From Sinohyriopsis cumingii (Eukaryota; Mollusca; Bivalvia; Unionida; Unionidae), in the NCBI GenBank assembly GCA_028554795.2, contig CM068830.1, positions 106,987,145 to 107,051,144 on the forward strand: 64,000 bases of DNA, written 5' to 3'. Under the pieces are notes generated by a model, which was not told the origin of the DNA, did not search any database, and saw nothing but the letters and a program-made list of their open reading frames with translations. How positions within the stretch are numbered: position 1 is the first letter of the stretch; each line of letters starts with the position of its first letter. Below are positions 48,101 through 59,169 of this stretch, piece by piece. The translations under genes were made by a program, and so were the position numbers.

Positions 48101-50490
48101 ATGCGCGTCAAAATCACGAATATATTCAAACAAGACTAGAAAAAAGTAGAGAATGAGGACTTAGTTGATGTGTGATCCAGAAAATTGTGTAACACACATT
48201 TATAAAAACGCAGTATCTCAGAGCAATACACAGCTATTAGGCCAAAAGGATGAAAAAGAGACATGTACCAGCCTATTAATATATTCTAAATTTCTAGGTC
48301 AATCTTGGAATTTTTGTTTGTTTGTTTTGTTTTGGTTTTTTATATTTCCATTCTGATCACTATGGTTATTTGCGCAGTAAAGATTGTTCTAGAAGCTGCA
48401 AATAATCGAACTGTTTTCCTTTGTAGCATTTTGGTCAATCCTACAGTCAAACAAATCGCAGAAATAGCCAAGGTACTCAGAAAAAACTAATGGCTTCTTC
48501 TATGTTTTTTTTTTTTTTGGGGGGGGGGTGCGGGTTGCAGAGATATTTCCAGAGAACAAAATGTATGATTTTTCTGTAAATTACTGCGCCCAAAAACATC
48601 GGATGTATATTTTAGTCTCGTTCAAATAGCTAAAGTTCTTCCGAATCCCTATTGATAAATTCTTTAAAATTTCCCATTATTTTTCTACCGAAAGTTATGT
48701 TTGAATCGGTATCATGTGTTTTAGTGAAATCTTTCATTAGTTTTTTAATAAACATCTTATTCTACTATAGGATGGAGAATGTAAATATTCTTCAGAAATT
48801 AACTTTATGTTCAAACAGTCGGTTTAGCGAAAATACGTCATTTAAATTATCCAGGTTAGAATAATGGATTTCTATAGCATACAGATTACAGAGTAATTAC
48901 ATAATTAATTATTTGTGATAGGCAAACATTATTCTTTGGTTTAATAGTTTTAAAAATGTACAGAAATTATTGATCTGTTCTGTGACTGGTTTTTAGTGTT
49001 TACACATTTCATATAATATGATGCATGAATCATAATAAAAAACATTTTATCTGACGTTTACAACCAGCTGGAAGCAATTTAAATTAAACCTCAATGCCTA
49101 TATAGGAAATCAATGAATCATGTATCTATGTTTGGTGCACCAACTCCTCAGCGAAGACTGTCACCGGATATTTACTAAACAGAGAATGCAGATGGACCTT
49201 CGCCACATTTTGAAATAAACTTTCAATGGCTAATGATAACAGTCCAATAGGATAATCTCTTTTAATTTAAAATTTCAACATTTAATAGTTTGAGATTTTT
49301 AATAAAATTGCTTTAAGACTGAATAATGATTATACATACATGATATGTTTGGTTTTCTTTAACGTTGAATGTATTAGCTGCATTTCATAAATTGAAGTTC
49401 CAGAGACCGTTTCCTATTTAGCAATACTTTAGGTAAATTCCTTTTTTTCTTTCATTTTTTTTTCTTTTGATTCATTATACGGAGATTTAGTAAATCGAAG
49501 GTCTTTTACCCACAACAGCACGTGGATTATATTTAAAGTGTTTAAAAAAACAAAATTACTATAAATCTAGAAATTGCTTTCCGGTCTCCAAGGATCACGT
49601 GATGCTTATCATCATGCAAACTGTGTAACTAAAACAAATGAAACTTCAAATTAAAATCCATGGGTAGCTTGCGTTACTGCGCGATGAAAGTTATTTTCAT
49701 GTTCTGTTACGATTCTGGAGACATTCAAAATTGCTGCGTGAGTAACTACAACCGAGATCCAGCGCGTTATTACAGTGCACCGTATCAAGCAAAGGACGCG
49801 AGTCTGAAAAGAGTAATGTAGACTTAGCACTTCATGCCGATTATGATGTATTCCTGTTATAAAATCGGTGATTACACGAAAAATTAGCATAACACCACAA
49901 AGAAATGCTATAACAGATCTCGCTAATTAATGATGGAAGAAAATATATGTTTATGGATAATGCAAACAGTCAGATTCAAGGTCATTCATTAGGTACCTCG
50001 ACTCCGATGATCTTAATTTATTGTCCATGAGCCGATGAATGCCTGTCAAGAACTTTTATTTTGTAACCAAACGTTGAAATTACTCAGCATTCCATCTATT
50101 GACTTTTATTATTATATATGGCAAAATTTTACAAAACCAAATTACATTAGGGATAATGCTTTAGACCTGAAATAAATATCCATGAGGCCATGCATTCGTT
50201 CAGAACCGGCTGTTTCTGTAACGGGTGTCGTTTTTTAACATTTAATCACACATACCTCTAAATGGCGATTATTCACTTTATTTTTATCATCATGCATCCG
50301 TATTCCTTTGGAAGGTCATTATTTACACTCACTAAGAAACGCTTACGGCAAAACGCAATGCTAAAGTTTACATCCGACTTGCTCCTTTGTTGAGCCATTG
50401 AGTGCCTGGACACCATTCTAAAAGTCCACAGCGATCAATAATTTTAGTTTGGAAGTTTATCGATGACAGTTAAGCTGCAGAGCATTCTAT
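45101..50490. other. Non-coding sequence with segmental duplications
   Basis: A 105-bp direct duplication (46,622-46,730 and 46,846-46,955; both contain ATCTCGACGAAAGTGA and GGTAAACAACAACAA) is present. The block 46,240-46,780 is collinear with 52,035-52,640. Open frames at 45,913-46,219 and 47,589-47,969 lack recognisable domains. The rest holds nothing that I can support. Confidence 0.5.
47939..47964 (+). repeat. (TG)n microsatellite
   Basis: About 13 perfect TG dinucleotides. Confidence 0.95.
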
Positions 50491-50492
50491 AA

Positions 50493-50771
50493 TCAGGATC
50501 GAATAGGCATTGGTTATAATATATCAGGATCGAATATGCATTGGTTATAATATATCAGGATCGACTAGGCATTGGTTATAATATATCAGGATCGAATATG
50601 CATTGGTTATAATATATCAGGATCGAATAGGCATTGGTTATAATATCTCAAGATCGAATAGGCATTGGTTATAATATATCAAGATCGAATATGCATTGGT
50701 TATAATATATCAGGATCGAATAGGCATTGGTTATAATATATCAGGATCGAATGTGCATTGGTTATAATATA
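50493..50771 (+). repeat. 31-bp minisatellite, nine copies
   Basis: The unit contains ATCAGGATCGAATAGGCATT and GGTTATAATAT. Variants at ATA(G/T)GC and CA(G/A)GATCG are mixed along the array. Confidence 0.95.
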
Positions 50772-50774
50772 TTA

Positions 50775-52335
50775 GATTAATATTTAGAACACAAATTAAT
50801 ATTTAATTTAAGACGAGTAAATGCGCTTACAATAACCACACTGATATTTAGTTATTACTAATGTTTAACATCATCTTCTGTGCTTTGTTTTCCTATGTAG
50901 ACCTTTTTCTAAATGAAAGATGGTTGAATACTGTCAAGTTGGGACTTTAAGCTGATAGATGTAATTTCAAACGAAAATGATAAAAGAACAGGGTTAGTAT
51001 AGTCTATCACTTGCTGTGATGCAGTCTCAGTCAACTATGTTATAATAAGCAACCAATTAATTTAAATGTACTCATCAAAGAAGTTACTACAAGTATAAAG
51101 ACATCTTTCAATGACTTGGGATCGTTCAGCTGAAATTCATTTGGCAAAGATTTCATAGGGTTTTCTTCTTGATTTATTTGTTACACATTATTTTTTCTAC
51201 ATCATTGTCAGTTAATGTTTTGCCAGTAATCTCTTTGAAGGTTCTATTTGCTGAATTTTTTCTCAAGTCGTATTTGTATCCAGTTGAATAAATTTTGTAA
51301 GGATATTTGTTTATTCAATGTTTATGTTTATTACCGCTGTAATTATGATTTTAGTCGCTTTTTGCTATTATCCCTTCACCATCATATCGATCATCGCACA
51401 TGCATATTTATAGTCATCGTTGCCGTCGTTGTTCATTTGCACTCTCGTGGTGGTGCAATGGTTAGAGTGCCGAAATCGCTTCCTAAAGGGTTAAATCCTT
51501 CCAAAGTATCATCCTGGGTCGTCTTGTGCTGCTATGTGTATTTAATTTGTATTGTTTGTTATTTTTTATTGTAGTTTTTTTTTTATAGTTTTTTTATGCC
51601 ATTGAAATGTAACATTTTATGTTGGACTTAATCTTGTCCATAGTAAAGTAGATTTTCTACTTGATCTGAAATTTTGTGTGTGTGTTAAAATTCTGCAAAC
51701 AACAAATACATATCTAAAATATTTTCTATGTGTAAGGGTTTAATATCAGGATCATTATTAATATAGGTACACATGTTTATTTGAGTTTTGGCTATTGGAA
51801 ATTTCCAACAATGTACTTGGTCTACCTGACATAGTCCTGGTTATATATTATAAATTTATTAAAAGACTTTCTAATAACTAACATTTTATTTTGTAAACAT
51901 TAAGAGCTTTCTAGAAGGTGATTTTACATTAGCTAATGTGCAAGACTATATAATCTTGTTACTGGAAAGATAATTAATTAGTGCTTTAAGATCTAGCAGA
52001 ATCAATTTTGTATTATTGTTGCGTCAAGATGTTCATTTGGGCTGGAATTTATTTCTTCAAATTATTTAGTTCAGTGATTATTTTCTCTCTAAATACCGCA
52101 TGCACATAAAAAATAATATTCTTGGATAGAGACATTCACTGGAATTTATAGTTGATTCAAGCTTGGAATTGTTTTACTGTGTGTCAACAATAGATTGTTG
52201 GTACAACAACACGATACATGCCGCCACATCAACACCTACAGCGTTGGACTTAATTTGGATTTCCAATAAAATATATTCAGAACTTTTTTATTTAGGAGTT
52301 GTGTCTTTAATTCTGATTATTTCTTGATTTAATTC
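50775..52335. other. Non-coding sequence with a possible tRNA-like SINE head
   Basis: GTGGTGCAATGGTTAGAGTG followed by GGGTTAAATCC at 51,448-51,500 resembles A- and B-box spacing of a tRNA-derived SINE, but no body or target duplication is visible. No gene recognised. Confidence 0.4.
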
Positions 52336-52336
52336 G

Positions 52337-52390
<54 letters not shown>

Positions 52391-52475
52391 TAATAACAAG
52401 GACTTTGCATAGCGCCTAATCTTTAGAAGCTCTAAGCACTTTACAACATTAGACAACACCTATAAGATAAAAAAA
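52337..52475 (+). repeat. (TAA)n array joined to a dispersed repeat end
   Basis: About 17 TAA units are followed by CAAGGACTTTGCATAGCGCC and CTCTAAGCACTTTACAA, a pattern that I recognise as the end of a repeat common in marine invertebrates. It interrupts the segmental duplication at 52,035-52,640. Confidence 0.65.
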
Positions 52476-52639
52476 CAGATAATGATATGATTACAAAAAC
52501 AAACACCATGAAATTAGAAAACAATACAGTACGTTCTTTTTTATTTTTATCTTATATTCTAGAGAAATAAATTATTTCTTGAATTTTACAAAGCTTGTTG
52601 TTTTTAATTCTTTTCTGTTACTTATTTTAAGAGCATAAC

Positions 52640-55130
52640 TCGTAACAATGTACTTGAGCAACTATTTACTCTATTGCTTCTTACAGTAAAACCTGTCTTG
52701 AAACACCACTGCTATGAGAGACAACCTGTCTTGGGAGACCACTGCTATGAGAGACAACCTGTCTTGGGAGACCATATTCTCAATGCTTGGTTTTATTCAT
52801 TATATAATTTTATGACCTGTCATGAGAGACCACCTGTATTATTTGGCAGAAGGAGTGATCTTTTAAGACAGGCTCTACTGTACTAAATAACCTACTTGTA
52901 TTAAACGTGACTAATGTTTTCCCTCGTCACCACCACCGTCCTGAACCAATCAATCTCCGTCAACAACCAGCGCCTAACTACCTTGATTGCAAAATACATT
53001 GCTTCTCCGCAATAAATCACCGCACGCTATAGTCATTGCCTATTACCTGACCGTTTGTCACTTCAATCGATCTTTACAAAGATCAAGTTTTTGAGCAATA
53101 ACATCTTTGCTTTCCCTTAACTAGTATAAGCCTACTCGATTGTGAAGGTCGTCTTCACCATGCGTATTTCCTGTATGTTTATTTTTAAAAACAAAAATCT
53201 TATTCAAATTTATATCCTATTCTTCAGCAACTCAAAACGTGCTTTTTGGAGGAATTACATTCGAGTTTATGCTTAAGGTTCTTTAGCGGAGCGGAGAACA
53301 ATGCCTTTGGGTGGGCAGTCATTTTTCGGCAGTCTGTACAAAAGTTTCCACCCCCACCCTTGAGAATGGCTAGTGTTAGCAGGGTTTAGTCAAACACGAC
53401 AATTTAATGTATGTCAAAACTCTGTTTAAGAGAAAGTTTCGTAATATTAAAAATGCTTGCCATGTCAGTTCAACTAGTTTGCTTCTGGTTTGCAAATATC
53501 ACTTCCAAGCATCAAATCTTCAAATTATGGAGCGGTACTGTATCGATTTCTTGCCGAAAGAAGGAATGGTAAAAACTACATGCTATTATCTTCGCTAGCC
53601 CAGGTTCCTATATCTTAACCCTATCTACACCCTGGCAGATATGTTAGTACTTTGTCCTAGCGACATCTATTGGATTTCATGAGTTACTTCCCTCAGTATA
53701 CAATGCCAACCCAACTAATCAATATCGTGTAGCAGAGGTGCATTGTACATCGGCCGATAACGGTGGAGGTAACTGACTTAAAAACTACACTTTACAAGTT
53801 TAACATCGAAAGTTTGACTACGTGCCAGAGATAAGCCATTACATGTTTATTTGAGTGAATGGTATTTGTAAACACACAGACCGGCTATGGAAAAAGCATA
53901 TTTATCAGTCCATTCAAGTTGTGTCCCCTTGTCTCGATCATGTAGGAACAGTGTTTAAATTTGAACAACTTGATTTTGATTGGATGAAATGGCTTGCCAC
54001 CACAGACAATAAAATCCACAGACCCGAAGCACTTAACTATCTATCCGATCCGCCAAAGTGTAGATATCATTAAGATATCGTACCCTTGGATAGCGATGAT
54101 AGCTTGCTATTGCAAACGTAGCCTCTAAACTGTCACTCTTTGACAAGGCTTACTGCATAAACGGTTCTTCTCGCATCAACACTTTAATCGCTCTAATTTA
54201 ATGGGGCGCCAGTGCTATTTGCCTTTGTTAGTTTGTGATTATATTTCATAAAGTAAATTATTGGATAAACATACTGAAGGAGTGTTAGAGTGCGCAAGGG
54301 ATTGGGGATAAGGCAGTAGCAAAGCTTACCGATAGGACCATGCCTAATATGAGGTGGGTTAATAAAAAAAATCATGGGCCTTATGCTTTGCATACTCTTG
54401 CTATATTATAGCCACGTCTCTGGGGTAAGATAGCTATATTACCGAGTTGATGATAAATGATAACTTCAGCTTCAAAAATGTCTAAGAGCCGTTTGTACTA
54501 CAAATAGTAACGAGTTAACTCTTCTTTGCTTTTCTTTTGTTTTTAGTCTTGGATACCTACTTGTATTTCTTTGAAAACACCCAGACAATTACGTGCTGCA
54601 GACAGCCAAACTCATTAAAGTTTTATCTGATAATGCAATACACTTGTTAAATATTAGATTTTGTTATCAAAGTTTTGTACTCTGTCAGTTTCAATGCTGG
54701 ATGTTAGTAGTGAAGTGGGTCACCCTAGGGACAATGGGACTTTAATGTTAAAAAACGGTGTATTCACTCTGAAGACAATGGGACTTTAACATGGGAAATT
54801 TAATATGGGAAATACAGGACCGACACTTGGGGGACAATGGGAAAATGCATTACAGAACCCCCTGAGTAAGTCTGGGGACAAGGGGAATTTAACATGGAAT
54901 CTATATATCATGCATACTGGGCCTGTTTATGGACAAGGCAAAGTTGGGTCTGTATAGCGTCTGGGAGATTGGTAACAATGTTGTTTAGGGAGCAAAGAGC
55001 GGGTGAGCTGGTGTGCATCGGGCTGACCTCAATCAGGAATAAAGAGTGGGACTTAGATTTATATAACACATAAAACATACAGCATACAGTCACAAACACT
55101 TATACAACTGACTAAATAATGTACAGGCAA
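52640..55130. other. Non-coding flank of element 2
   Basis: A short tandem with GAGAGACAACCTGTCTTGGG occurs at 52,690-52,770. A degenerate repeat of GGGACAATGGGACTTTAA lies at 54,725-54,900. The frames at 53,407-53,598 and 53,855-54,073 show no recognisable domain. The left boundary of element 2 is not identified. Confidence 0.5.
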
Positions 55131-55138
55131 GAAAGCAA

Positions 55139-55175
55139 CTCTTTTCGAGGCATCTGAGTGGCCCTGAAAAGGGCC
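55139..55175 (-). terminator. Histone-type mRNA 3' end: stem-loop plus downstream element (minus strand)
   Basis: On the minus strand GGCCCTTTTCAGGGCC (55,175-55,160) is a perfect six-pair stem with a TTTC loop, the metazoan replication-dependent histone stem-loop consensus. It is preceded by AAA and followed by ACTCA (cleavage normally follows CA). After exactly 12 nt comes CGAAAAGAG (55,147-55,139), then TTGC, a good match to the U7-snRNA-binding element. It lies 18 nt after the stop of the minus-strand gene at 55,194-55,518. Confidence 0.8.
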
Positions 55176-55193
55176 TTTAATGCTTTGTTAACA

Positions 55194-55518
55194 TCATTCC
55201 GTTAACACAGAAGGCAACGCATAAGTCTTTTTCTCTTCCTCAAACTTATTCTGACTTATGGTCCGTCTATAAGGACTCTCGTCAAACAGCCTTGTCTCTC
55301 CACATCAATTCTTATTTTCCAAACGCTCGTATCCGTGATCCTGATAATTGTCCATGATGATCTGACATAAATGGGTAAGTCTGTACGGAACAGCATTGAT
55401 GATACGAGAGTATACTATTCTACGTTTGTTCACATCTTCTGACGAGAATAGGTGAAGGGAATGCAGTGAACTGCGGTTCGGATCGAAACGGATTGAGTTT
55501 ATTCACCAATCCAAACAT
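55194..55518 (-). pseudogene. Unrecognised minus-strand gene ending in a histone-type 3' signal
   Basis: A start at 55,518 gives MFGLVNKLNPFRSEPQFTAF. A frameshift near 55,445 leads to EDVNKRRIVYSRIINAVPYR and LTHLCQIIMDNYQDHGYERL. One in-frame stop follows, then RLFDESPYRRTISQNKFEEE and the end at 55,194. About 110 residues, charged and soluble-looking. It is not a histone: no histone-fold sequence from H2A, H2B, H3 or H4 is recognisable in any frame. It diverges from the gene at 55,669. It probably belongs to element 2, but this rests on place and equal decay. Confidence 0.5.
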
Positions 55519-55559
55519 GCGTTACAAAATTCACTCACAATATGGAATCGGTCTTCCAA

Positions 55560-55668
55560 TCCGAAGAGAGCAGTCTGTGACGGCACATTGGCTATATAGA
55601 TGTGCTAGCGTCTATGCGCAGTCAATCCATGCGACACAGTTTTCAAACATGACGGAAAATAAAAGACA
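55560..55668. promoter_or_regulatory. Shared divergent promoter with TATA and CCAAT
   Basis: CTATATAG at 55,592-55,599 is palindromic and can serve either strand. ATTGG (inverted CCAAT) abuts it at 55,587. The plus ATG at 55,669 and the minus ATG at 55,518 lie 70-75 bp either side. Out-of-frame ATGs at 55,629 and 55,649 precede the plus start. The arrangement resembles divergent histone gene pairs. Confidence 0.5.
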
Positions 55669-56275
55669 ATGGATTGGGGTGTACCGGCTGTGGAGACGAG
55701 AAGTGATGATACAGTAGTGGCTACCAAGGTTAACACAGCTCTACTTCCAGAAGAGGTCGATTTTAATTGGGATTTAGTCGATTTTCTTTCTTCGCAAGAA
55801 TTTATTCTGGTACCAGTACCTTCGCCACCTTCTCCCTATTTACCACATGTCGACGATTTTGAACAGATACAGAAAGAAGAATTGGATAATTTTTACAGCA
55901 GCAGAATAAAACAGAACAAGCTTTTCTCCTTCAAAGCAACAGCAAGAAGAAGAGGCAAGAAGGAAACGACAGGAAGAAGCAGCAGAGAATAAACAAGGTC
56001 TAAGAGAGAAGGAAGACAGTGAAAGTCAAACGGTAACCGTACTCTTAGACATTTTAGCAGAGTTAAGGAGTCTGAAACAAATGTAAGAGACTTCTTTATT
56101 ACCACCCAAGAGAAAAATACCTTCTCGAGCCAAACAACCCAGCTCTGTTGCTACGCTTACCATACCACCCCTAGTGATTTCTACCAAATCAGCATCGAAT
56201 GGAACCAGTCCAGAAGTAGGCCTTGATCGTGGCAAAGGCTTAAGGCAGCTAAAGATGAATACGTCCCGTTCCTGA
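55669..56275 (+). pseudogene. Unrecognised plus-strand gene with coiled coil, ending in a histone-type 3' signal
   Basis: The frame opens MDWGVPAVETRSDDTVVATK. A Pro-rich acidic part follows (VPVPSPPSPYLPHVDDFEQI). A frameshift near 55,920 leads into KQQQEEEARRKRQEEAAENK, a likely coiled coil, and TVLLDILAELRSLKQM. A TAA at 56,084 interrupts, then the same frame gives PPKRKIPSRAKQPSS and a basic tail (LDRGKGLRQLKMNTSRS) to a TGA at 56,273-56,275. Length is about 200 residues. The basic tail and coiled coil would suit a virion or DNA-binding protein, but the family is unknown. No histone similarity extends beyond the short RGKGL string. Confidence 0.5.
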
Positions 56276-56306
56276 GTTGTATTTTTTAAACAAACACATA
56301 CCTAAC

Positions 56307-56343
56307 GTTCCTTTTCAGGGCCACCCAATTCTTTCGAAAAGAG
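56307..56343 (+). terminator. Histone-type mRNA 3' end: stem-loop plus downstream element (plus strand)
   Basis: GTTCCTTTTCAGGGCC differs from the perfect stem-loop at 55,160 in two left-arm positions (one wobble, one mismatch). It is followed by ACCCA, the canonical cleavage context. After exactly 12 nt comes CGAAAAGAG with GAGAGC beyond it. It lies 31 nt after the stop of the plus-strand gene. Similarity with the other signal is limited to stem-loop, CA and CGAAAAGAG, which points to function rather than a duplicated terminal repeat. Confidence 0.75.
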
Positions 56344-56579
56344 AGAGCATTTCAATTGCCAAAATCAATTAAAACTCAAATGTCCTATTTTACCCACGAT
56401 ATACGTATGTGAGTGAGTGAGTGAGTATAGGTATTAATGAAAAAAATCAAAACTAAGAGACACGTTTTCTGTCTGGTCTATCCTGGTACAAATTTTACAA
56501 TCCAATTCAGAATACAATACTTAAAAAAGTTAATAGACTTCTTCTGTGTCTTTGTTCACTTTCTCTCTTTTTTGAATTT

Positions 56580-57008
56580 CTTCACTTTCACACTTTTTCC
56601 TCCTCTTCCTTCTCTTCGTCTTCTTTTTATCTCTTTTTTCTTTCTTTTTTCTCTTTCTGCACGTATCATGGGTTCTTTCTTTGGGGAGGGTACCTCTTCT
56701 TCTTCCTGTTGGGAGCCCTTCTATTCTTCTTTCTCCTGTTGTTTCTTAGAGCATTCTGAAGACCAATATCCTTCCTCGTGAGAATGATAGCAGGTATCTT
56801 GACTTTTGTCTCTTCTGGCACCTGTTTTGTTTTTTGGACGGCCTAGACACTCTGAAGACCAATGGCATTTCTTCTTACAGATATAACAAGTGTCTTGACT
56901 TTTATTTCGAAAGGAGGGCGAGTAGTCTGTCGGCGTGTCTGAAGAATATTTTCTTATGACACCTCGCAAAGCTCTGATCGTAAGTTCGATCTGTATGGGC
57001 TCTTCCAT
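56580..57008 (-). pseudogene. CCHC zinc-knuckle protein, element 2
   Basis: The start at 57,008 (MEEPIQIELTIRALRGVIRK) is preferred over the in-frame ATG at 57,059 because a TATATATA box lies on this strand at about 57,064-57,072 and would start transcription between the two. A zinc knuckle, DTCYICKKKCHWSSEC (C-x2-C-x4-H-x4-C), is followed by a second, decayed one, DTCYHSHEEGYWSSEC, where the second Cys and the His are lost. The frame ends at 56,721, and shifted Lys/Glu-rich frames continue to about 56,580. A nucleic-acid-binding role is likely. Whether it belongs to the virus or is a co-inserted sequence is not certain. Confidence 0.5.
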
Positions 57009-57059
57009 CGTTCTGCTCAGTTTGAGAGTGAAATGAATATTGGAAGGGAAGACACACAC

Positions 57060-57078
57060 CCGTTATATATACCCTAGT
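57060..57078 (-). promoter_or_regulatory. TATA box of the zinc-knuckle gene
   Basis: GGTATATATAACGGG on the minus strand lies about 55 bp upstream of the preferred ATG at 57,008, a normal TATA-to-start distance. Confidence 0.45.
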
Positions 57079-57245
57079 CTGCCATGGATATAAAGTGACC
57101 CATGGCGTTTAAAATGTAGTCATTTGACTTTTTGCAGTCAAGATGAAATTCGTGGAGAAAGGAGAAGGAGACAAAAACGTCATTTATCGCCTCATACAGT
57201 AGCTGAAGTCTTGGCATAAATTCAAGCCAGTGATTTTGAAGATGC

Positions 57246-58829
57246 ATGAGTGAGCCCGAATCCAAACCCAGAGATGCTACAAACAACCAAAGTTCACCAC
57301 GATTAGTAAACCCTGAAAAGTACTACCACATTCGAGAGACAGAAAAGCGCTCCTCTAAAAAATTTAGAACCACAAGTTACACGTACACGGTGAAGTTTAA
57401 AGATTTCAAGTCTGACGTACCGTTGTAGAAAGCAGATGGGTTCATCATTGAAGCGTGGACTTCTTTGTTAACCACACTGAAACGGCAATGTCAAGCGAAA
57501 GAAGACGATCGCTTGAGACTTTCCTTCATCACCACGGTTTGAAGTCCCCGTTTGGATCGAGTTTAGCAGCCCAGCAGAACTGACACCTTCTAAAGTCACC
57601 GACATGATTCAACACGTGCAACAATCCAACAAGTTTCACATCACCGATGGTAAAGTGACACTGTTCATGACCCAAGAGTCTCTTCCCCATGGAACAGGAA
57701 GCAAAAAGGTGTTATTGATCGACGATCTTCGTAACACCAAAACAAGTCTCGTCCAAATTAACAACCCTCAAGACCAGATGGGCTATCGTGGTGGGACGAA
57801 CGTATGCCGACGAAAACGGCAAGGCAGAATGGAAAAGAGCCTGAGAGAACATTCGCAAATTGAACCGTCTCAAACAACGAAGCGAACCAGAACTCCTGTT
57901 ACAGAAAGCAGGGCTATCCAAAGACACACCCAGTGGCATTCATGAAATGCAAAAATTGCAAGATGTCTTTTCACCACGCTACACCTTAAAAGTGCACCTT
58001 CAAGAAGTACGTGGACCTCTGTTATTTGGAAGCAATGACTTGAAAGACGGCAAATATATTCACGTCTTTCATCACAATGAACGTTTCGATACCATTACCA
58101 GTATCACTGGATTCCTGGAATACATATATTATTGTGAGAAATGTGACTATGGCTATAACAATGGAGAGCAACACAAGCATTGTTGATCGAAATGATCAGG
58201 ATGTTTGGTCTCTCAACCCTGTCTAGACAAACGACAACAACAAGAGCATTGCCCAGCGCACTTTTGTCAGCCCGACCTGCTACCAGCAACATCTGAAGAC
58301 TCAAGGTTCACAACAGAAAAGTGCTTGTCAACTCCTGAGATTGTGCCCTACTCGCGGCAAGGCATACGTACGAATAATGTCAAGACACGCGTATTTTCAG
58401 GAAAGAAACGTTGTCATATATGTCACCGAATCGTGGAATTGGAACATCAATGCTACATTAAAAAAACATTCTAAACATCAAGAGGAAGGCAATGACCAGA
58501 AGAAAGAGATTTTCATCTTTTTCGATTTCAAATTCATGCAAGAGAATGGCATTCACATTCCTAATTTCTGTGTGGCTCATCGAGCGTATGAGAAGTGCAT
58601 TCAAGAGCCTATCTTTAGTCATTGCTCTCACTGCAGTAAAATTCCAGGAGGACGTGAAAAAATATTTCGGGGACCAAACATGCTAGCCGATTTCGCCCAA
58701 TGGATGTTAGACCCCATCGACGAGACGTGGAGCCAAGAGGACATCGAACGTTACGGAAATAGTCATGTCCATGCGACGGTAATGGCTCACAATTTCTCGG
58801 GATACGATGAACAGTTTCTTTTGAGATAA
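57246..58829 (+). pseudogene. Protein-primed DNA polymerase B, N-terminal half, element 2
   Basis: Successive frames give an N-terminal part (MSEPESKPRDATNNQSSPRL; FRTTSYTYTVKFKDF) and then DTPSGIHEMQKLQDVF. YIHVFHHNERFDTITSITGF leads into a zinc motif, YYCEKCDYGYNNGEQHKHC (58,127-58,183), and a second, CHICHRIVELEHQC. The exonuclease begins with IFIFFDFKFMQENG, where ExoI normally reads D-x-E and here has Lys in place of Glu. ExoII is intact-looking, AHNFSGYDEQFLLR. The gene then stops at 58,829, and the whole polymerase domain (palm motifs A-C) is absent before the ATPase at 59,170. Order and motifs match Polinton PolB closely. At least four frameshifts occur. Confidence 0.85.
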
Positions 58830-59165
58830 TATACGGTACAAGGCACCTAAGAATCCGTCACTGAGGACAGTCACTCCCTTCAGGACAGGACTGTTATGGA
58901 CATTCCCGAAAGACCATTTGGGGAGGACACCTGTGTGAGATTACCCCATGTAGAGACTGTAAGAACATTACACACTGTCCATATGACACCTTGGTTATCA
59001 AAACATGTTGTACAGAGACTTGTTTATTTTCCAATATGATCGTTTTGATGTGTTTTATATCGTTGTACTTAACCATTTGGCTTTTATGTATTTTTGTGTT
59101 TCGTGTTGTTCCATTTTAACTTGCAATAAATGTGTCCTGAAAAAGGTATTAAAGCTCTTGTCTTG
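58830..59165 (+). other. Replacement sequence at the PolB deletion, with Cys-rich/membrane frame
   Basis: One frame (from the stop at 58,862) reads HLCEITPCRDCKNITHCPYD and KTCCTETC, followed by a hydrophobic segment (LMCFISLYLTIWLLCIFVF), to a stop near 59,118. It has no ATG close by. AATAAA lies at 59,125-59,130. This stretch takes the place of the missing polymerase half. It could be filler from elsewhere in the genome or part of another viral gene. Confidence 0.4.
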
Positions 59166-59169
59166 TTTG

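Noticed and set aside
53855..54073. 72-codon frame as a transposase fragment
   Set aside because: It has no catalytic motif or terminal repeat, and I could not match it to a known family.
55466..55717. Plus-strand 83-codon frame starting at 55,466
   Set aside because: It is antisense to the minus-strand gene and crosses the shared promoter region. The frame from 55,669 fits the TATA position and the downstream histone-type end better.
56221..56275. Histone H4-like tail because of RGKGL in the plus-strand gene
   Set aside because: Only five residues agree, at the C-terminus rather than the N-terminus, and no histone fold follows.
55139..56343. The two stem-loop regions as terminal inverted repeats of a 1.2-kb element
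   Set aside because: Similarity is confined to stem-loop, CA and CGAAAAGAG with fixed spacing. The sequence outside and between these motifs differs, which fits function rather than a copied terminus.
56437..56781. Plus-strand 114-codon Phe/Ser/Leu-rich frame
   Set aside because: It is the complement of the Lys/Glu-rich tail of the minus-strand zinc-knuckle gene.
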